Source of the DNA: Drosophila persimilis
Lineage: Eukaryota > Arthropoda > Insecta > Diptera > Drosophilidae
Reading direction: 5' to 3'
NCBI RefSeq assembly: GCF_003286085.1
Contig: NW_020825288.1
Location: 11,532,001-11,596,000, forward strand
Length of the DNA stretch: 64,000 nt
Shown: in pieces, positions 1 through 13,255 of the stretch
Layout: each line of letters opens with the position of its first letter
Numbering within the stretch: the first letter of the stretch is position 1
Notes under the pieces: model-generated
What the model saw: the letters and a program-made list of their open reading frames with translations, nothing else
Database searches by the model: none
What the model was told of the DNA's origin: nothing
Translations under genes and position numbers: made by a program

Positions 1-3000
1 AAGGGATGCGCTGCCAAATGCATTCACCTTTGAGCTGTCAATTTCTGAATCCGAATCCGAATCCCAATCCGAATGTGAAGGCAAACATTTGCAACAATCA
101 AAATAAATTGAGTAATTTTTAATCATTGTAACACCAAATGCATGTATTTGGAGTTCCCTTAAGTTAAGTTTACCAAATCGGATGCTTTTGAGAGTCACAA
201 ATAAGGAAAAACCCATGAAATTGGGGCAGTTGGTTTGTGTGTCAGCTCTGGCTCTGGTTGTGGGCCCTGGGGCTGGCTGTTCCTCTACAGCACTTGAGCC
301 ATTTGAAGGACACACATGGACCCTACGATCCGAATGGGTCATGACGGCAAAGATGCCTGCCACTGCCCCTGCCACTTCCATTGCCACTGCCAGTGCCTCT
401 GCTACCCCTGCTGAGCTATGCAAATCTGAAAGCCCAACATATAGAGGGGGGGAGGGTGTGGCGCCCACTTGACAAATACCATTTTCGAAATTGAAAGACA
501 AACTTTTGAACAGTCGACGTCGTCTGCTGCCGCTCCTGAAAATGGAAATGAGACACAATGTGCACCAACAGCAGCAGCAGAGCAGCGGCACCAGAAGCAG
601 CGAAGGCATCCGCATCCTGCTGACGAATTTGCTGAGTGTGTTGATTTGTTGATTCGTTTCGCCTAATCGCACCATCACCACCACCATCCGAGCGAGAGCC
701 AGTGCTACGGCCAGAGCCATGGCCAGAACCGGAGAGCTATGTATGCCATGGCCAGAACCGGAGCCGGAGACGGCGACCGGAGCATCCGGGCAGCAGACAA
801 ACTTGTCCAGTTTCGAGCATTGTCCCAACTTTGAAATGGTCCAGCGGACTGCTTGCTGCTCCTCCTCATCCGTACGCAAATGTGTTTGTCCTCTACCAGG
901 ACATGTGTGAGTGTGAGCGAGTGGGCATGAAAAGTTTCACTCTCCTTTCAGTGTGTGTATGGGTGTGTGGAAATGTGTTGAAAATTTATTGACATTATTC
1001 AATTAATTATTGTGCAAATATTTTCGCACACAGCACAGATACACAGGCACACACAGTGATGCCGCAGAGACTCGTAAGTGGCAGGGAATTTGTCATTAAT
1101 TGTGAATTAGATTGCATGAAAATTGTTGCCTGTGCTCCAAATTTGTTTATTCTTGTTGTTCTCCGTTCTCGCATTCAATCACTCACTCGTCCATTCACTC
1201 ACTCATTCATTCGTTGATGCAGTCAGGCGTTTTCCGCAAACAACGAAAAGCAGCAGCAGCAGGAAGGAGAATGGTGATGGGGAAGCGCCATGACCATGTC
1301 CGTTTCCGCTAGCCGCACCGGAAGCGGTTGCCAGCCATCGCTCCCGATATGCAGGATCCTGCTAATATTCTGCTCCTCTGCCGATGATTTCACATTAATT
1401 TCGCCTGCGTATGCAAATAGATTTCCAAATAAATGAATTTAATTTAGTTGGAGATTCTGATTTGATTTTTGCCAAATGCCAAATGTTAGGCTTATACGAG
1501 TATTCGTACATATATTTTATCCCTCGTGCCAGTGTGCAACCCAACCGTAAATGCAACTGTTTGTGGAGGCTTGCATTAACTTAATTGCATTTAAATTGAA
1601 AATATTCTAGAGTGAATTCTGTTGCGAATTTTAATTAAAATAAAAATAAATAATCAACAGAAAATGAAAATGTAAATGGTTTGCATTTTACACAGGGAAC
1701 TCCTCAATCAAATGGCTTTGATAAGCAAGGACTCGTTGTAGTATATTCCCCGGTTTCCAGTGATGCTTCTATAGATACATAAATTATCTTTATGTGGGAA
1801 TATGGTAGAGGCACACTCTTTGAGTATATCTTTCGGCTCCCCATAATGGTTATTTTGCTGACCAAGCACTCTCCCATTCATTCATCATCTTCAGGTCCTA
1901 ATGAGTCACTCATGCCACTCGAAGACCTCGTCGTTGGCCTGTCAAAACACAATTTGATTATTAGCAGCGTTGCTGTTGTTGGGGTCGTCTGAAATTTCAT
2001 CCAATCGAATGGGCTGCTGTTCCCCGATAAAGGTGTGTCGGAGCTGCCAATCGATAAGCCGCCGCCCCCTGCTCCGCCTGCACATCAGTCACTGTCACCC
2101 TACAACCAACCACAAATGGCTGCCTGCCCACCCACTATCCACACTCCCACTTAATGCCCGTGCCCCCATCCACTGCCACATGCCGAAACGTGATTAATGC
2201 GTTGGCGTTGCAGCTAAGCTCGCTGTTGCCGGCCATCAACATCAGATACAGATACGAGCAAGAGTACTCGTACTCGTCCAAGATATCGGCGAAAAACGTA
2301 TGGCAGGATGTTTTCAGATAATGCCCTGCAAAATTTCACACCCAACCCGAAGAGATTTGTAATGTTTTGATTGCCGGGAGAAAGCTGGAAGAGAGAGATG
2401 GACGGCGCGTGCCGTGGTCCATGTCTGACCAGGGAATCTTTACGGCAGACACGTGCCCGCATTTTCGAGCGTAAGGTTTCGCGGATTAATTTCAATTTGC
2501 TGCAAGAAGAGCACAACGATGAGGAGGGTGGAGTGGAGCTTTGCTGCTAATTATGTGTGGAATGTTTTAGATAAACACGGAGCACAATGCAGCAACAGTC
2601 AGAGGCACGTCGACGGCTGCACGGACAACCGGCCAAAAGGACAACCGGGCGGAAGGCGGCCACTTGTCAGCTCGACCCGCTGCTACTCCTGATGCGGCTC
2701 TGGCTGTGTTGCTGTTTCTGTTTCTGCTGCTGCCGGCCTAATCCGTAAGTGTCGTTCTCAAGCACGCAGCAGCGGCAGGCGCTGATAGAGCACACACACA
2801 CAGAAACCGAAGGGAATGCCAGAACACTGAAGGAAAACAGGAAACCCAATAGCAAGTTACCAAAACTAGTTTCAAAATGTTTCACGACTTTACATACGAA
2901 TTAAGTAATGAAATCTTCACTTAAAAACTAATATAAGATTCGGAAAGCTGAGAAAATAATCTTGATAGAAGTTTTTACAGGTTTTACAGGTTGGTTAACG

Positions 3001-6000
3001 TGCATATGTTACAAATAACATGAATAGTATTCGATTGATTTTGCTTTTTTGTTGTTTCGCATGTATATTTATTCCCGATGTTAGAATAATTTATTTTCAG
3101 TGTAAGTGGGCGACACCAAACGGAGGACAATGAGCGGTAGAACTTACCCGGACGTGTACCCGTACTGGCGGCTGCCCGCTCCCCCGTACATAATGATGTG
3201 GCGCTGTCGACATCGACGTGTCATCGACAACCAGCAACGGTTTTGGGTGGGGTCGTATCTGGCTCTGGCTTTGGTTTGGGCCCGGCCCTGTCTCCGTTTC
3301 TGTCCCTGGCTCTACGACAGGCAGCCAGCCTGTTGGTCAGAGATAACAGCAATTTATTTTCAAGTCATCATTTTAATTATCCCGTTCGCAATGTTGGGAA
3401 CAACCTTGCGACTGGGCGCGGTTCGCATTAAACGTGACAACAGCAACAGCTACAGGCACCAACACCAGCGAAAAGAGGAGAAAGAACCACTGCGATGGCG
3501 CGTTGGTAGCCATTTTGCTCATTAAAATATAATATGTATTTTTTAATTTCAGAGAAATGTTTGCACAAAAATTTCCTCGAAACAAAGTTGAGAGCCATGC
3601 CGCTGTCTCTCCTCCCCTACATTCTCTTCCCTTTTCTCACTGCTTCTCTGTTCTGTGTCTACCCCTCTCGCTGGTTCTGTTTTTGGGGCAGTACTCGTCT
3701 TTTACTCGTACATTTCCATCTTTTATTCTATGTCTGTCTCTGGCTGCAGCTCAACCGGAGACCGAAAATCCTTTTTTGAAGCATTTTCCCATTTTCCATT
3801 TGCCTAACCGAGCCCCAGAGCCAGAACCCTCTCCCAATCGCCAACCAGCACACCACCTATCCTACCCCCAAAGACCCAACAACCCCTAGCGAACCCCCTT
3901 CATGCGTTTTTATAACCGGAAGCGTTCATGAGAAAGTTTCCGCTTTCATAACCGAATTTTAATTAACTTTCGAAAACCTAATTACAAAGTATTATTATAA
4001 TGAAAAAGCAGTGCACAAAGCGAGTGGAGCTCTCAGAGAGGCGGGTCCATGGGGGTCCAACCATCCAACCATCCAACCAGCCAGCAACCAGATCCGAGCG
4101 GATGCTGCCCCTGCAGCGACAACCACGTTGCCACACTGCCTTCCTGCCTCCGCCATTGCTACGTGGCGCTGTCTTTGACTGCCACCATGGGGAAAGGAAG
4201 CAGAGAGAGAGTGAGGAAAATGCCAGATGGGGCTGGCAATGGAGGCTACCAAAGGCACTACTACTTCCTGTGTATCCATCCGGCATAAGCCGCTGCTGCT
4301 CCATGCTGTTCCTGCAGCAAAGGAAAAAAGGGTTGCGTTGCCCGACCATTTTTCTACGTGGCAGCATCTCCACTCCTTTCAGGCCCCACACCCACAACCC
4401 CAAACCCGGCTGTGTCTCGTTTTAAAATTAAATATTCCATTAGAAAATTACTACAAGATTGTGGTTCTTTATTAGCAGCAGAACAGCAGCCGTAAAACCT
4501 CAAGCCCTCGGCCGGCCTGGACTGGATTTACTCGCAAATTTCCTGCCACAATCCCTACTGAACGGAAACCGAGCTGAATTTCGGATGTATGAAATTTCTA
4601 ACTAAAAATTCAATTTACAAATTTTTTTTACTAATTTCTATGTTTTGTCAATTATACAATTCTAGTATATAAAACACATTGGATATAGGGAATGAAAAGG
4701 GAGAGTGCACCGAGGTCATAGACATGCGATGATTACTCGTGTTTCAATAAAACTCTGACTCTGGCCATCATCAATGTTTAATGACCAACCAAATGTCATG
4801 ACAAATTGTACACTCTGCTCTGCCAATTTCCTAATGGTTTTGTTCTGGGAAGTTGTAAAAAGTTTAACCCGAACTTGTTGTTTGTTGAAAATGGAATTTT
4901 AAATCTGTCTTCGACAGAATAATTACATATTGATGGGGTCGGGTCGCTCACAAGCGGCGGCGAGCCGTGTGGGTGGCATTTATGAATAGATATGGGAGGA
5001 CATGGCTGGTTCTGGCTTGTCTGGAGAGCTCAACAAACTCGGAACACCACCATACCATCGGCATCCCCCCCATTGAGCGTCTTCAGCGCGCATGTCTGGC
5101 ATTAAGGCATCGATATATAAATTGTCGACAACTGGAAATGGGGGGTGGCGCGGTTGAGTGGGTGGCTTGGGTGTTTTTGGGTGGGTTGTCGGTTTAGCCG
5201 AACCAACCCCAAGACACAGATCTCGTAAGCCCCGCACACAGATGGGGTTGTTTGCGGGAGTAAAATGAAGGAACTCTAACAAAATGCTGACAGTCACAAT
5301 GTCAAGGAAAAATCGAAATTGAAGCGACAACAAACCAAGCGCCATTTTGTTGTCGCTCCCAAAGCGAGACCCAGACACAGACCGAGTCCCAGTCAGAATT
5401 GCATGGACAGACAGACCTACTCCCCGACCAAGTCCCAAGCCCCTGACGAACAACAAAGCGCGCTCTTTATGGAACAGTGCTGTTCTACCCATGGTAGAGG
5501 CCATAAAAAATGTATTAAAGCAAGTTGCCCACATATAAAATGTATATAGATATCTGTCGGTATATAGAAATGGTGACCTTCCTGCTTAATTAAAAAAGAC
5601 AACAGCTTGTTAAACGTTCGCAGGGTCTGCAGCGACCAGATAAATGAACTGTTTGTGAAATTGCAATGCCTCTGGCTACCAGGCCCACGTCCGAGAATTC
5701 TGGAACCATAGATTCTTTCAAATGAATCACACCGATGATAATCAACGTTGGATAGGTTGTAACTGTCGCCCTACCAGGGGGGAAATGCGACTGATCAGGC
5801 TGTAGTTGTCGGAGTATATACATACATATATACATATAACAGAGATAAGGTCCATGATAGGGTATCGTATCGTATATTCCTCTCTTTATATTACTAGAAA
5901 GCAAACAGAACAGAACCAAAAGAAGAGGGATAGGTGACTGGAAGTATGACTGGGACTGGGACTGAAACTGGGGTTGGGTTGAGATGGGTTAGTCAGGTCT

Positions 6001-6300
6001 GGGACGTGGCTGTTTACCTTCTTGTTCCGTTGCAATTTATGAGTGCAGGGCGATAAGAGCGGGGTTTATCAACGGAAAACAACGGAAAACTGGGAAAAAC
6101 TGCACTCTGCATCTGGGTAGCGATAAGATAGGGATGACACCTCTCGGAACCACTATCGGTCGTTCAATTTGCTGCATCGATACCATGCCCGTAGATAGGA
6201 CCGGGGGACGGAGACCAGCCCAATCAATATAGAAATGATTGTTGGAGGTCAGTTGTTTATGTCAACAAAGGTAGGTATTGCTTTGATTGCCTGGGAAATT
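1..6300. other. Intergenic DNA, no supported gene
   Basis: I see no ORF here with a credible protein. The longer open frames start at non-ATG codons or consist of low-complexity translation of CA, CAG or GCC-rich tracts. The stretch alternates moderately GC-rich simple sequence (for example the CATT/ACTC-rich run near 1,170-1,220) with AT-rich DNA. It lies beyond the 3' end of fork head. It could hold distal enhancers, but nothing in the sequence demonstrates this. Confidence 0.6.
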
Positions 6301-6439
6301 AAAACTAATTTATAATTTTTTTTTTTTACTTTTTTCATGTATTTCAAACATTAAAATAGTCGGTTTGTTGCTGTTGTTTTTGTTTTGCATGATTTATAAT
6401 AGTATTAATTTTAACTAGCTTTAGAGTTTGGATTTTAAT

Positions 6440-7861
6440 TCTTGCTTTGACATTTATTGAATTTCATATTGTGTTTATTTTACAATAAATTTCATTTGTT
6501 TCAGTGTGTTTTTTTCATATTTAAACTATTTTTTTATCAAGTTTAATTAATTAGCTTAGCTCAATGTAAAAATGTGTCCTTTTTATAATTTTTTCATACT
6601 TTACGCACAATATAACTAATATTAAAAATTATTGAATAATAATTGCATTCTCATATTCTTTTCTTTTTTTATGCTTTTTTTTGCGTGCTGCCTTCGTTAT
6701 TTATGCTAATTAAATGTTAAATGCTATACAATATTTATATATGTTTAATTTTATTTCATGTGTGTGTGTGTGAGTGTGAGGGTGTGGCATAGTTTCATAC
6801 AATTTGATTAATTCTCAAGTTAGTTTAAAATTGTTGTTGGTGGAGGGGGGAGAGGGTTTTAGTGGGGGGTTGGGTTCTCTCTCTTAGGAATACGTACTAT
6901 TTATAGATTATTTACAAAAATGCCTAAGCCTAACGAATTCGTACAACAACAGAAGACACACAATGTAAATGTAAATGAAGTCTGATATATCTGCACATAC
7001 CCGATCCGTGGATATTCTCGTATGTGTGTATATAAATGACAATTTTTCATAAATTATATAGTATAAGACGTGACGTTTCCTATGCATGGCCAGATTTCTT
7101 GTTGTATTTTGAAGATTCTTAGGGTGTTTTGCTGGACTGCTGAATATATGATGATATAGGGCTTAGTTTTTTGGTTTTTGATCATTTGCGATTCGAATTC
7201 GATTGCCTTTGGATAAAGGTTTCACTTAGTATTTGTATTTGCGCTTCTATTTGGGACATTTTAGTTTAGTTTTAGCGTTTCTGACAGAACATTACACACG
7301 ATCCCGCTAAGCTCACTCTCTCTCCCTAAGGATAGTATCCCTACCATCTCTCTCTCTCTCTCTTTCTCTGTGTTACATTTAAAATGTTTAAATTTGTAGT
7401 TTTAACCGCTTTGATTGTTATTGCTTGTTTCGACAACGAAAACAAATGGCACGGAATTATATTTTTGTATTAGCAAAAGAACATAAAATTTTAACAAAAG
7501 TTCTTAGAGCACGGGGGCAGCCACATTGGATTGGTGCCTCCGATCGCTGCACTTACAACTACATCACTTTTTTCTTGTTTCTTGGTTTCCCCAACAGAAC
7601 GATACACCGGGTATTGGAAAGGAAAGGAAAAAACATAAAGGCAAAGGCTAAGACAGTGCTAGCAGTAGAAGGGTTCGATGGGTCTATGTACAAGTGTGTG
7701 GGCCCGAACCTGATCTCGAGCCTAACCCTGGCTGGCTGGCTACTCACGTGCTCAAAGGATGCGCCCAGGTGCTAAAAGCCAGTGGAACTGCACTCGCTAA
7801 TTGACAGGCCCATGCCCATGCCCTTGGGTGCCACAAAGCCGCCGCTTGTGCGGGGCCAGGG
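6440..7861 (-). other. fkh: Probable fork head 3' UTR
   Basis: This is the AT-rich stretch immediately downstream of the last fkh-frame codon on the minus strand. It contains no coding frame. Minus-strand AATAAA signals (TTTATT on the plus strand) occur at 6,474-6,479 and 6,453-6,458, which would give a 3' UTR of about 1.4 kb. The low-complexity poly-T/TA-rich composition fits a fly 3' UTR. The exact cleavage site is inferred, and there are other signal-like hexamers in between. Confidence 0.45.
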
Positions 7862-8398
7862 CTACAGGAGGTTCTGCAGGGCGGCGGCTCCATTGAACGT
7901 GAGGCTGTGATTCCAGTTCCGGTAGCTGGCGGCCGCCGCGTACTGCTGGTAATTGTTGTACTGCTGCTGTGCCGCCTGGTGCTGCAGTTGCTCCTCGCTG
8001 AGGTCGCTGGTGATGTTCGAGGAGTCCTCCTGCAGCTCCGCCGAGAGTTGGCTGTGCAACAGCTGTTGCTGATGCTGTTGGTGTTGCTGCTGCTGCTGTT
8101 GTTGCTGCTGTTGCTGCTGCTGCAGCTTCTGGGAGTAATTAACGACCGATGCTGAGGCAGTGGCCAATGCCGATGCGGAGACTGATCCCGAGCCTGAGCC
8201 TGAGCCCGATCCGGAGCCTGAACCCGAACCCGATCCTGACTTGCTGCTGGCCTTGGGTGCTGTGGTTGGTGTGGTATTTGAAGCGGATGTCAGTTGCTGC
8301 GCCGCCTGCTGCTGCTGGTGGTGCTGCTGCAAGTGCTGCTGCTGCTGCGAGCGCAGCATCTGCTCCGCGCGCCCTTAAGCTAAGGGGTACTGGTGGTG
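7862..8398 (-). CDS. fkh: fkh C-terminal readthrough-type extension, interrupted by a second stop
   Basis: Directly after the fkh TGA (8,399-8,401) the same frame continues for 178 codons to a TAG at 7,862-7,864. The one interruption is a TAA at 8,375-8,377, seven codons past the first stop. The translated extension is protein-like. It has Gln/His-rich segments, a Ser-Gly repeat encoded by a degenerate GGATCx/GGCTCx minisatellite (about 8,185-8,245), a polyQ run (about 8,080-8,125), and a non-repetitive end with the motif SYRNWNHSLTFNGAA. The largest piece, opening at ATG 8,357-8,359, is 165 aa. Same-frame coding-like sequence beyond a leaky UGA-C stop is the signature of Drosophila stop-codon readthrough, and I recall fkh being among published candidates. 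The extra TAA would require a second readthrough, splicing, internal initiation, or a sequence error. It could also be a recent nonsense mutation (CAA to TAA). Confidence 0.6.
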
Positions 8399-9844
8399 TC
8401 ACAAGCTCGTAGTGCCGGCGGGCGCGTGGTAGCCGAGGCTCTGGTAGTACGAGTCCTGGCCTAAGGCAGCGTGTGAGTTGGTCAGCGGGCTGAGGGCGTT
8501 GTAACCGGCGTACTGGCTCATATCGTACATCTTGATGTCCGCCTTGGACTCTGTGGGCAGCAGGCGATTGATGGAGAATGGGTGGCTGGAGGGAGTGTAG
8601 CCTGAGGGCTCCTGTTTCAGTGGATGCATCGACGAGTGGTAGTCGCTGATCAGCGACGGGTGGCACCGGTTGGCCATCATGGCCGACAGCTCCTCCTGCT
8701 GCAGCTGGTGGTGCTGGTGGTGGTGGTGCGTCGGCACGTGCTGTGGCTGCTGTCCCAGGCAGAGCTCCGCGTTGGCATGGAGCATTGCCAGGGCCTCCGC
8801 ATCCTTGCTGTGCGCCGCACTCAATACATTCACCCCGGCCAGAGACGCTCCGCCCGCTTCCTTGTGGTGCTGGTGGTGCTCCAGTCGGCTGTGGTGATGG
8901 TGGTGCATGTGGTGCGAGTCCTCGTGGTCCTTCTTTCCCGGACTGGTCGCCTCCAGGCTGCTGTGCGACGGACTCTTGTGCAGCTGCCGAATGGCCTCCT
9001 TCTTCTCGTCCTTGAAACGCTTCTGGCGCCGCAAGTAGCATCCGTTCTCGAACATATTCCCGGAGTCGGGATGCAGGGTCCAGAAGGATCCCTTGCCAGG
9101 CTTATCAGGCGTCCGCGGAATCTTCACGAAGCAGTCGTTGAAGCTCAGAGAGTGCCGGATGGAGTTCTGCCAGCGCTGCTGGTTCTGCCTGTAGAAGGGG
9201 AACAGGTCCATGATGAACTGGTAAATCTCCGACAGAGTGAGCATCCGCGTCGGATTATTCTGTATGGCCATCGTGATCAGGGAGATGTAGCTGTACGGCG
9301 GCTTGGCGTGCGTGTAGCTGCGTCTGTAGGTCGTCGGCTTGTCCACACGCGATCTGCCCAGCGAGTTGGGGGAGCCAGTCTCCATTTCCCGCGATCCAGG
9401 CGGCATCGGACCGTAGTTGCCGCTTAGGCCCGCCGCCGACATGCTGGCCGCTGACATGGCCATGCAGCCGCCCATGTTCCCGAGTGGAGAGCCCATGCTC
9501 GCGTAGCTCATGGAGCTGGGGGTCATGCAGTTGCCGCCCATCGAATTCATAGCCGCCGCTCCCATGCTGCCGGTCATGCTGGCCACCGCCGCCGAGTCGA
9601 GGACACTGGAGCCGAAGGTGGCCGCCGCCTGGGGAGATACCGAGGACATGCCACCCACCGGGATTCCCATGCTGTTCATTGTGTAGGCGGATCTGGCCAG
9701 CGGGCTCATGCTGCCGCCGTTCGAGGTGGGGTTCGGGTTGTTGTTGATGCTGGAGGGCGGAGGGCCACTCGGCGGCGGGCCCCCAGAGGACATGCTCACC
9801 GGAGCGCCGCTGCTGGGCGGCGGCTCCGCGTAGAGCTTCTGCAT
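8399..9844 (-). CDS. fkh: Fork head, FoxA-class transcription factor
   Basis: A single-exon gene encoding 481 aa. It is the founding forkhead protein, a nuclear winged-helix DNA-binding regulator of gut terminal regions and salivary gland. The protein starts [10 protein letters not shown] at ATG 9,842-9,844. The open frame continues further upstream only through a TTG, so that longer start is not used. A Met/Ser/Ala/Gly-rich N-terminal region covers about residues 1-165. The forkhead domain covers about 179-274 and includes the recognition helix [15 protein letters not shown] (227-241) and the wing segments up to QKRFKDEKK. Histidine-rich stretches lie near 310-328 and 370-380. FoxA C-terminal motifs are [10 protein letters not shown] (about 421-430) and [10 protein letters not shown] (about 439-448). 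It ends ...AGTTSL at a TGA followed by C. The D. melanogaster protein is slightly longer (about 510 aa), and the difference lies in the low-complexity N-terminal repeats. No intron is present. Identification is certain. Confidence 0.97.
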   Translation of the reverse strand: MQKLYAEPPPSSGAPVSMSSGGPPPSGPPPSSINNNPNPTSNGGSMSPLARSAYTMNSMGIPVGGMSSVSPQAAATFGSSVLDSAAVASMTGSMGAAAMNSMGGNCMTPSSMSYASMGSPLGNMGGCMAMSAASMSAAGLSGNYGPMPPGSREMETGSPNSLGRSRVDKPTTYRRSYTHAKPPYSYISLITMAIQNNPTRMLTLSEIYQFIMDLFPFYRQNQQRWQNSIRHSLSFNDCFVKIPRTPDKPGKGSFWTLHPDSGNMFENGCYLRRQKRFKDEKKEAIRQLHKSPSHSSLEATSPGKKDHEDSHHMHHHHHSRLEHHQHHKEAGGASLAGVNVLSAAHSKDAEALAMLHANAELCLGQQPQHVPTHHHHQHHQLQQEELSAMMANRCHPSLISDYHSSMHPLKQEPSGYTPSSHPFSINRLLPTESKADIKMYDMSQYAGYNALSPLTNSHAALGQDSYYQSLGYHAPAGTTSL

Positions 9845-12800
9845 GATGTCAATGGTGGTCTGGTGGGGGCTACCCTTCAGAAAGCTGTTCAATAGTTGCG
9901 CCGTTATGTTGCCGGCTTTCGGACGCACTGTCCCCAGGAGAAGCGAGGGAAAGTTTGACGCGTGCAAGGGACGCGCACAAAAAACGGAAAATTAAAAAAG
10001 TTCTATAGCTGGGTTTGCCGAATTTTCCCGATAATTTTCGCTCTGCGATCTGCGATCGGGCTTTGTTTTATATTATTTGATGATATGATCTATTATCTTT
10101 TGTTCAATGCACTATCACTGCATTTATTGATGTGATAATTATTTGTGGCATGTTTTTGGGTGGTGCACTGCACTTGACACTTTCTTCAAAGTTCTACTCT
10201 CTGTTGTGGGTTGTCGGTTGTTGGTTGTTGGTTTTGGGTTTTAGCTATTCTTTCTTTTTGTTGAGATTTGGCTTTGTTTGTGCACTAAACACTTTGATTA
10301 ATTTATTTGTGTGGACCGGCCCGCCTGATGCCTTAAGCAAATTTGGCAATAAAATAACGTGGCAAATATGGCTCTATTTTTTTGTAATACTATAATTCTC
10401 TTTTTGTCCGCTGCTCAGAGCCCTGCGCCGCGCCGCAACAAAAACCGACGCACGAACGTGGAACGTGAATTGTTAGCTGGCTTTTGGCCACTGAAGCTGT
10501 GGATGAGGCTGAGAACTGCTGCTGGCTGTGGCTGTATCTAGAGATGGAGCTGTAGCTGTAGCTGATGCTGAGGTTGAGTCTGCTGCTGCCGCTGCTGCTG
10601 GTCCGCTCGAGTGTCTCTTTGGCTTGAGCTCTTGAATGTGACTGTTTGCAGAGGGGAACGCTTGTCTACTATTTGGCTTGCGCTTGCTGCCAACAAATAT
10701 TGTTCGAGCCGCGCTCAAGTGCCGATGCCGATGCCAGCGTCGACGTCGACAGCAGTGTGTGGCAGTGGCAGCAACAACTCTGACTCGTTCTCACCCACGG
10801 CCCAGAGGCCAGCACACACACACAGACACACCCCGAAACAACTACAACTACAACCACCGTCGCTTGCTGAGGCCTTGCCAATGACAGGCTCTCGCTCTCT
10901 TACGCACACACCGCTCGGAGCGGCGCAAGCGCATTGGCCGGAACGCGGCTCTTGGATCAACAGAGCAGTTAGCGGACGCGGGTTGCCACGACAACTGATA
11001 GTCGGACGGGGGCGTGGCCAACGTAAGCAGCGAAAGAGCGAGAAACGCCCTCTCATGCGATATGGAGCAGCTGCATCGCACTAATACACTTATACTAACA
11101 CACACACACACATACACAGATAGCGCCTAATGCCAGGGCCCGGGCCTGGACCTGAGCGACGCCATGTTACAGTTAACGATTTTCCCCTAATGCGATCAAT
11201 AATCGCTCGCTCCCGCTTCCACTCGCACGCTCATCCGCAAAAAAAGCGACTACGACTGGTACTCCGACTCCGACTCCGATTGAGACAAGGGTCTTCTGCT
11301 CCGAGCGCGATTTCGTCTGGGGTTTGGTTGAGAGACTCGACTCCTACTACATCGACTCTGAGTACTGCGAGACGATGCATACGACGCTCTATGTTTTGCC
11401 AGAGAACAAAAAAGAACGCCTTTTGGCTCCCAAAGAAGACATTAATAATACATATGTGTGTGTGTGTGTCTGCTGTTTCTTTTTTTTTGCTCATTCGTTC
11501 GTTTTTTAGACCCTCTGCACATTTGAGGTTAAGGTATGCCAATGTCACTCTCATTCATTCTCATTCACATTCGTGGCATGGCATTCGAGGCATCGCGAGC
11601 GGCAGCAACAGCAGCAGAAGCATCAGCAGAGCGCATCTTTCCTTTTTGGCAAGTCATTGCGAAAGTGACCCAGTTCTGGCCTCATACCCAGACCCATCCT
11701 CCAGCGGATGTCTACTACCTGGTGATGGAAACTGAAACTTAAGTCTGGACCATTCATTGATGCAAATGATGCAAAAGAGCGCGTGGATGTTGAATACTTC
11801 CTGGTAGACAGGCTAGAGAGTTCTTCTGTTTTATGGCCGCGGATAAAACGCATTTTAATTTCGGTTATAAAGAAGACTCGGAACGGGTTCCGTGATACAC
11901 CGTACGCCGCTTGACGCCTTCCATTGTGCATTCCATTCCGCTCTTAACCCTTTCACCCAGCCAAGTGTGCCAGTGTCTCTACTCATGTATATGAGAGTGA
12001 GTGTGTGTATCTGTGTGATGTACGGGTGTGTGTGCCAGTATCCATGAGTGTGTGAGAGGCTCATTATTGCATCCATAAACGAATTGTTTGTTTCATTTCT
12101 CAATGAAACGATGTACTCAATTGAGATCTACCTGAAGATTCAGATACTGGCGGAAATTCCTCATTTCCCATGTTGTCACGAAGAATTTTCCGTTCCGTTC
12201 TGCTTTGCTAATAGTCTAAATTTAGGAGCTGGAATAATATATGATTTCTCCTTTATGATACTCAATGAGGGACGGGACGGGACCCCTATATTATGTTGAC
12301 ATGTTGGAACAAATAATAACAAACCACCATATATGTAGATAATATTGAGTTATTCCATATTTCTGCTCTTCATTCTATTCATATTTCAATCAAACATTGA
12401 CTTAAGCAATCATATATCCGGAAGATCGAAAATCCTATTTGATTAAGTTAAAGAAATGCAATCAAACTCGTACATATATGTAGATGTATGTATATATATG
12501 GTAAGGTTCGGGCATATTATACACATATTAAGTATGATCTTTTAAAAAACAATAAAAGGGTACATTGTTTTTATATGCATTACCAGATTTACGAATAACT
12601 CCCCATAATCATCTATGGCTTACTTTATTCACTCACAAAGCTACATAAATGCGTTTAGTCGTAGAGATACAAATTTGTTTACAAATTTGTTTACGACATT
12701 CCAATATCTCTATCACATCAGCACCATTGTCATCAAACATCTTGGAATATACTTTATATATTTAGGTGCATATATGAGTATCTTTATGTGCACTTCTAAT

Positions 12801-13230
12801 CACTTTTATTGTATTTCAGAGGCCGTTCAAGTGGCTCTGGATCACTAATGATTGTGTGTGCGTTTGTGTGTGTTATGTGTGCTATAGAGTGGCAGAAGCG
12901 CATCACGCTTTTATAATAATATACGAGTATATCCGTACGGTAGACTTTTTTTGGCGTAGACTCTTGGCAAATACTCGTAGTAATGCCAGCAATCCAAAAA
13001 TAAATGTACATAAATGTGTACTCGTATTTATTTACCTTTTAGTCATTTATCTATTTATTTATTTGCTTTAAAAGCGCGCCACTGTAGGTTGTACGTATGG
13101 GGGTTCCATTCAGTTCGGTTTCACTAGGGTTGGATTGGGTTTTGCAACGGCACGATTTGATACAGTGCGGGTTCGGCTGCACTCGGATGGCAAATCGGGT
13201 CTAAATCCTGCTCAAACTTTTTAATTAGCC

Positions 13231-13255
13231 CCAGCCCCAGCCCCAGCCCCAGCTC
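13231..13255. repeat. (CAGCCC)n microsatellite
   Basis: About four tandem copies of a CCCCAG hexamer in the fkh upstream region. Simple sequence, no coding meaning. Confidence 0.8.

Noticed and set aside
3106..3525. 139-codon plus-strand frame
   Set aside because: Starts at GTG. Composition shifts along its length, and no motif or splice context supports it.
3978..4425. Opposed 141-codon frames on both strands
   Set aside because: Both are translations of CCATCCAACC-type simple sequence. Two equally long opposite frames argue against either.
8139..9427. Long open frames on both strands overlapping fkh (up to 300 codons)
   Set aside because: Shadow frames caused by the GC-rich, repeat-rich fkh coding sequence. 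The fkh frame alone has the recognised domain.
8399..9967. N-terminally extended fkh frame of 522 codons
   Set aside because: The apparent start at 9,967 is TTG, not ATG. The conserved start [10 protein letters not shown] is at 9,844.
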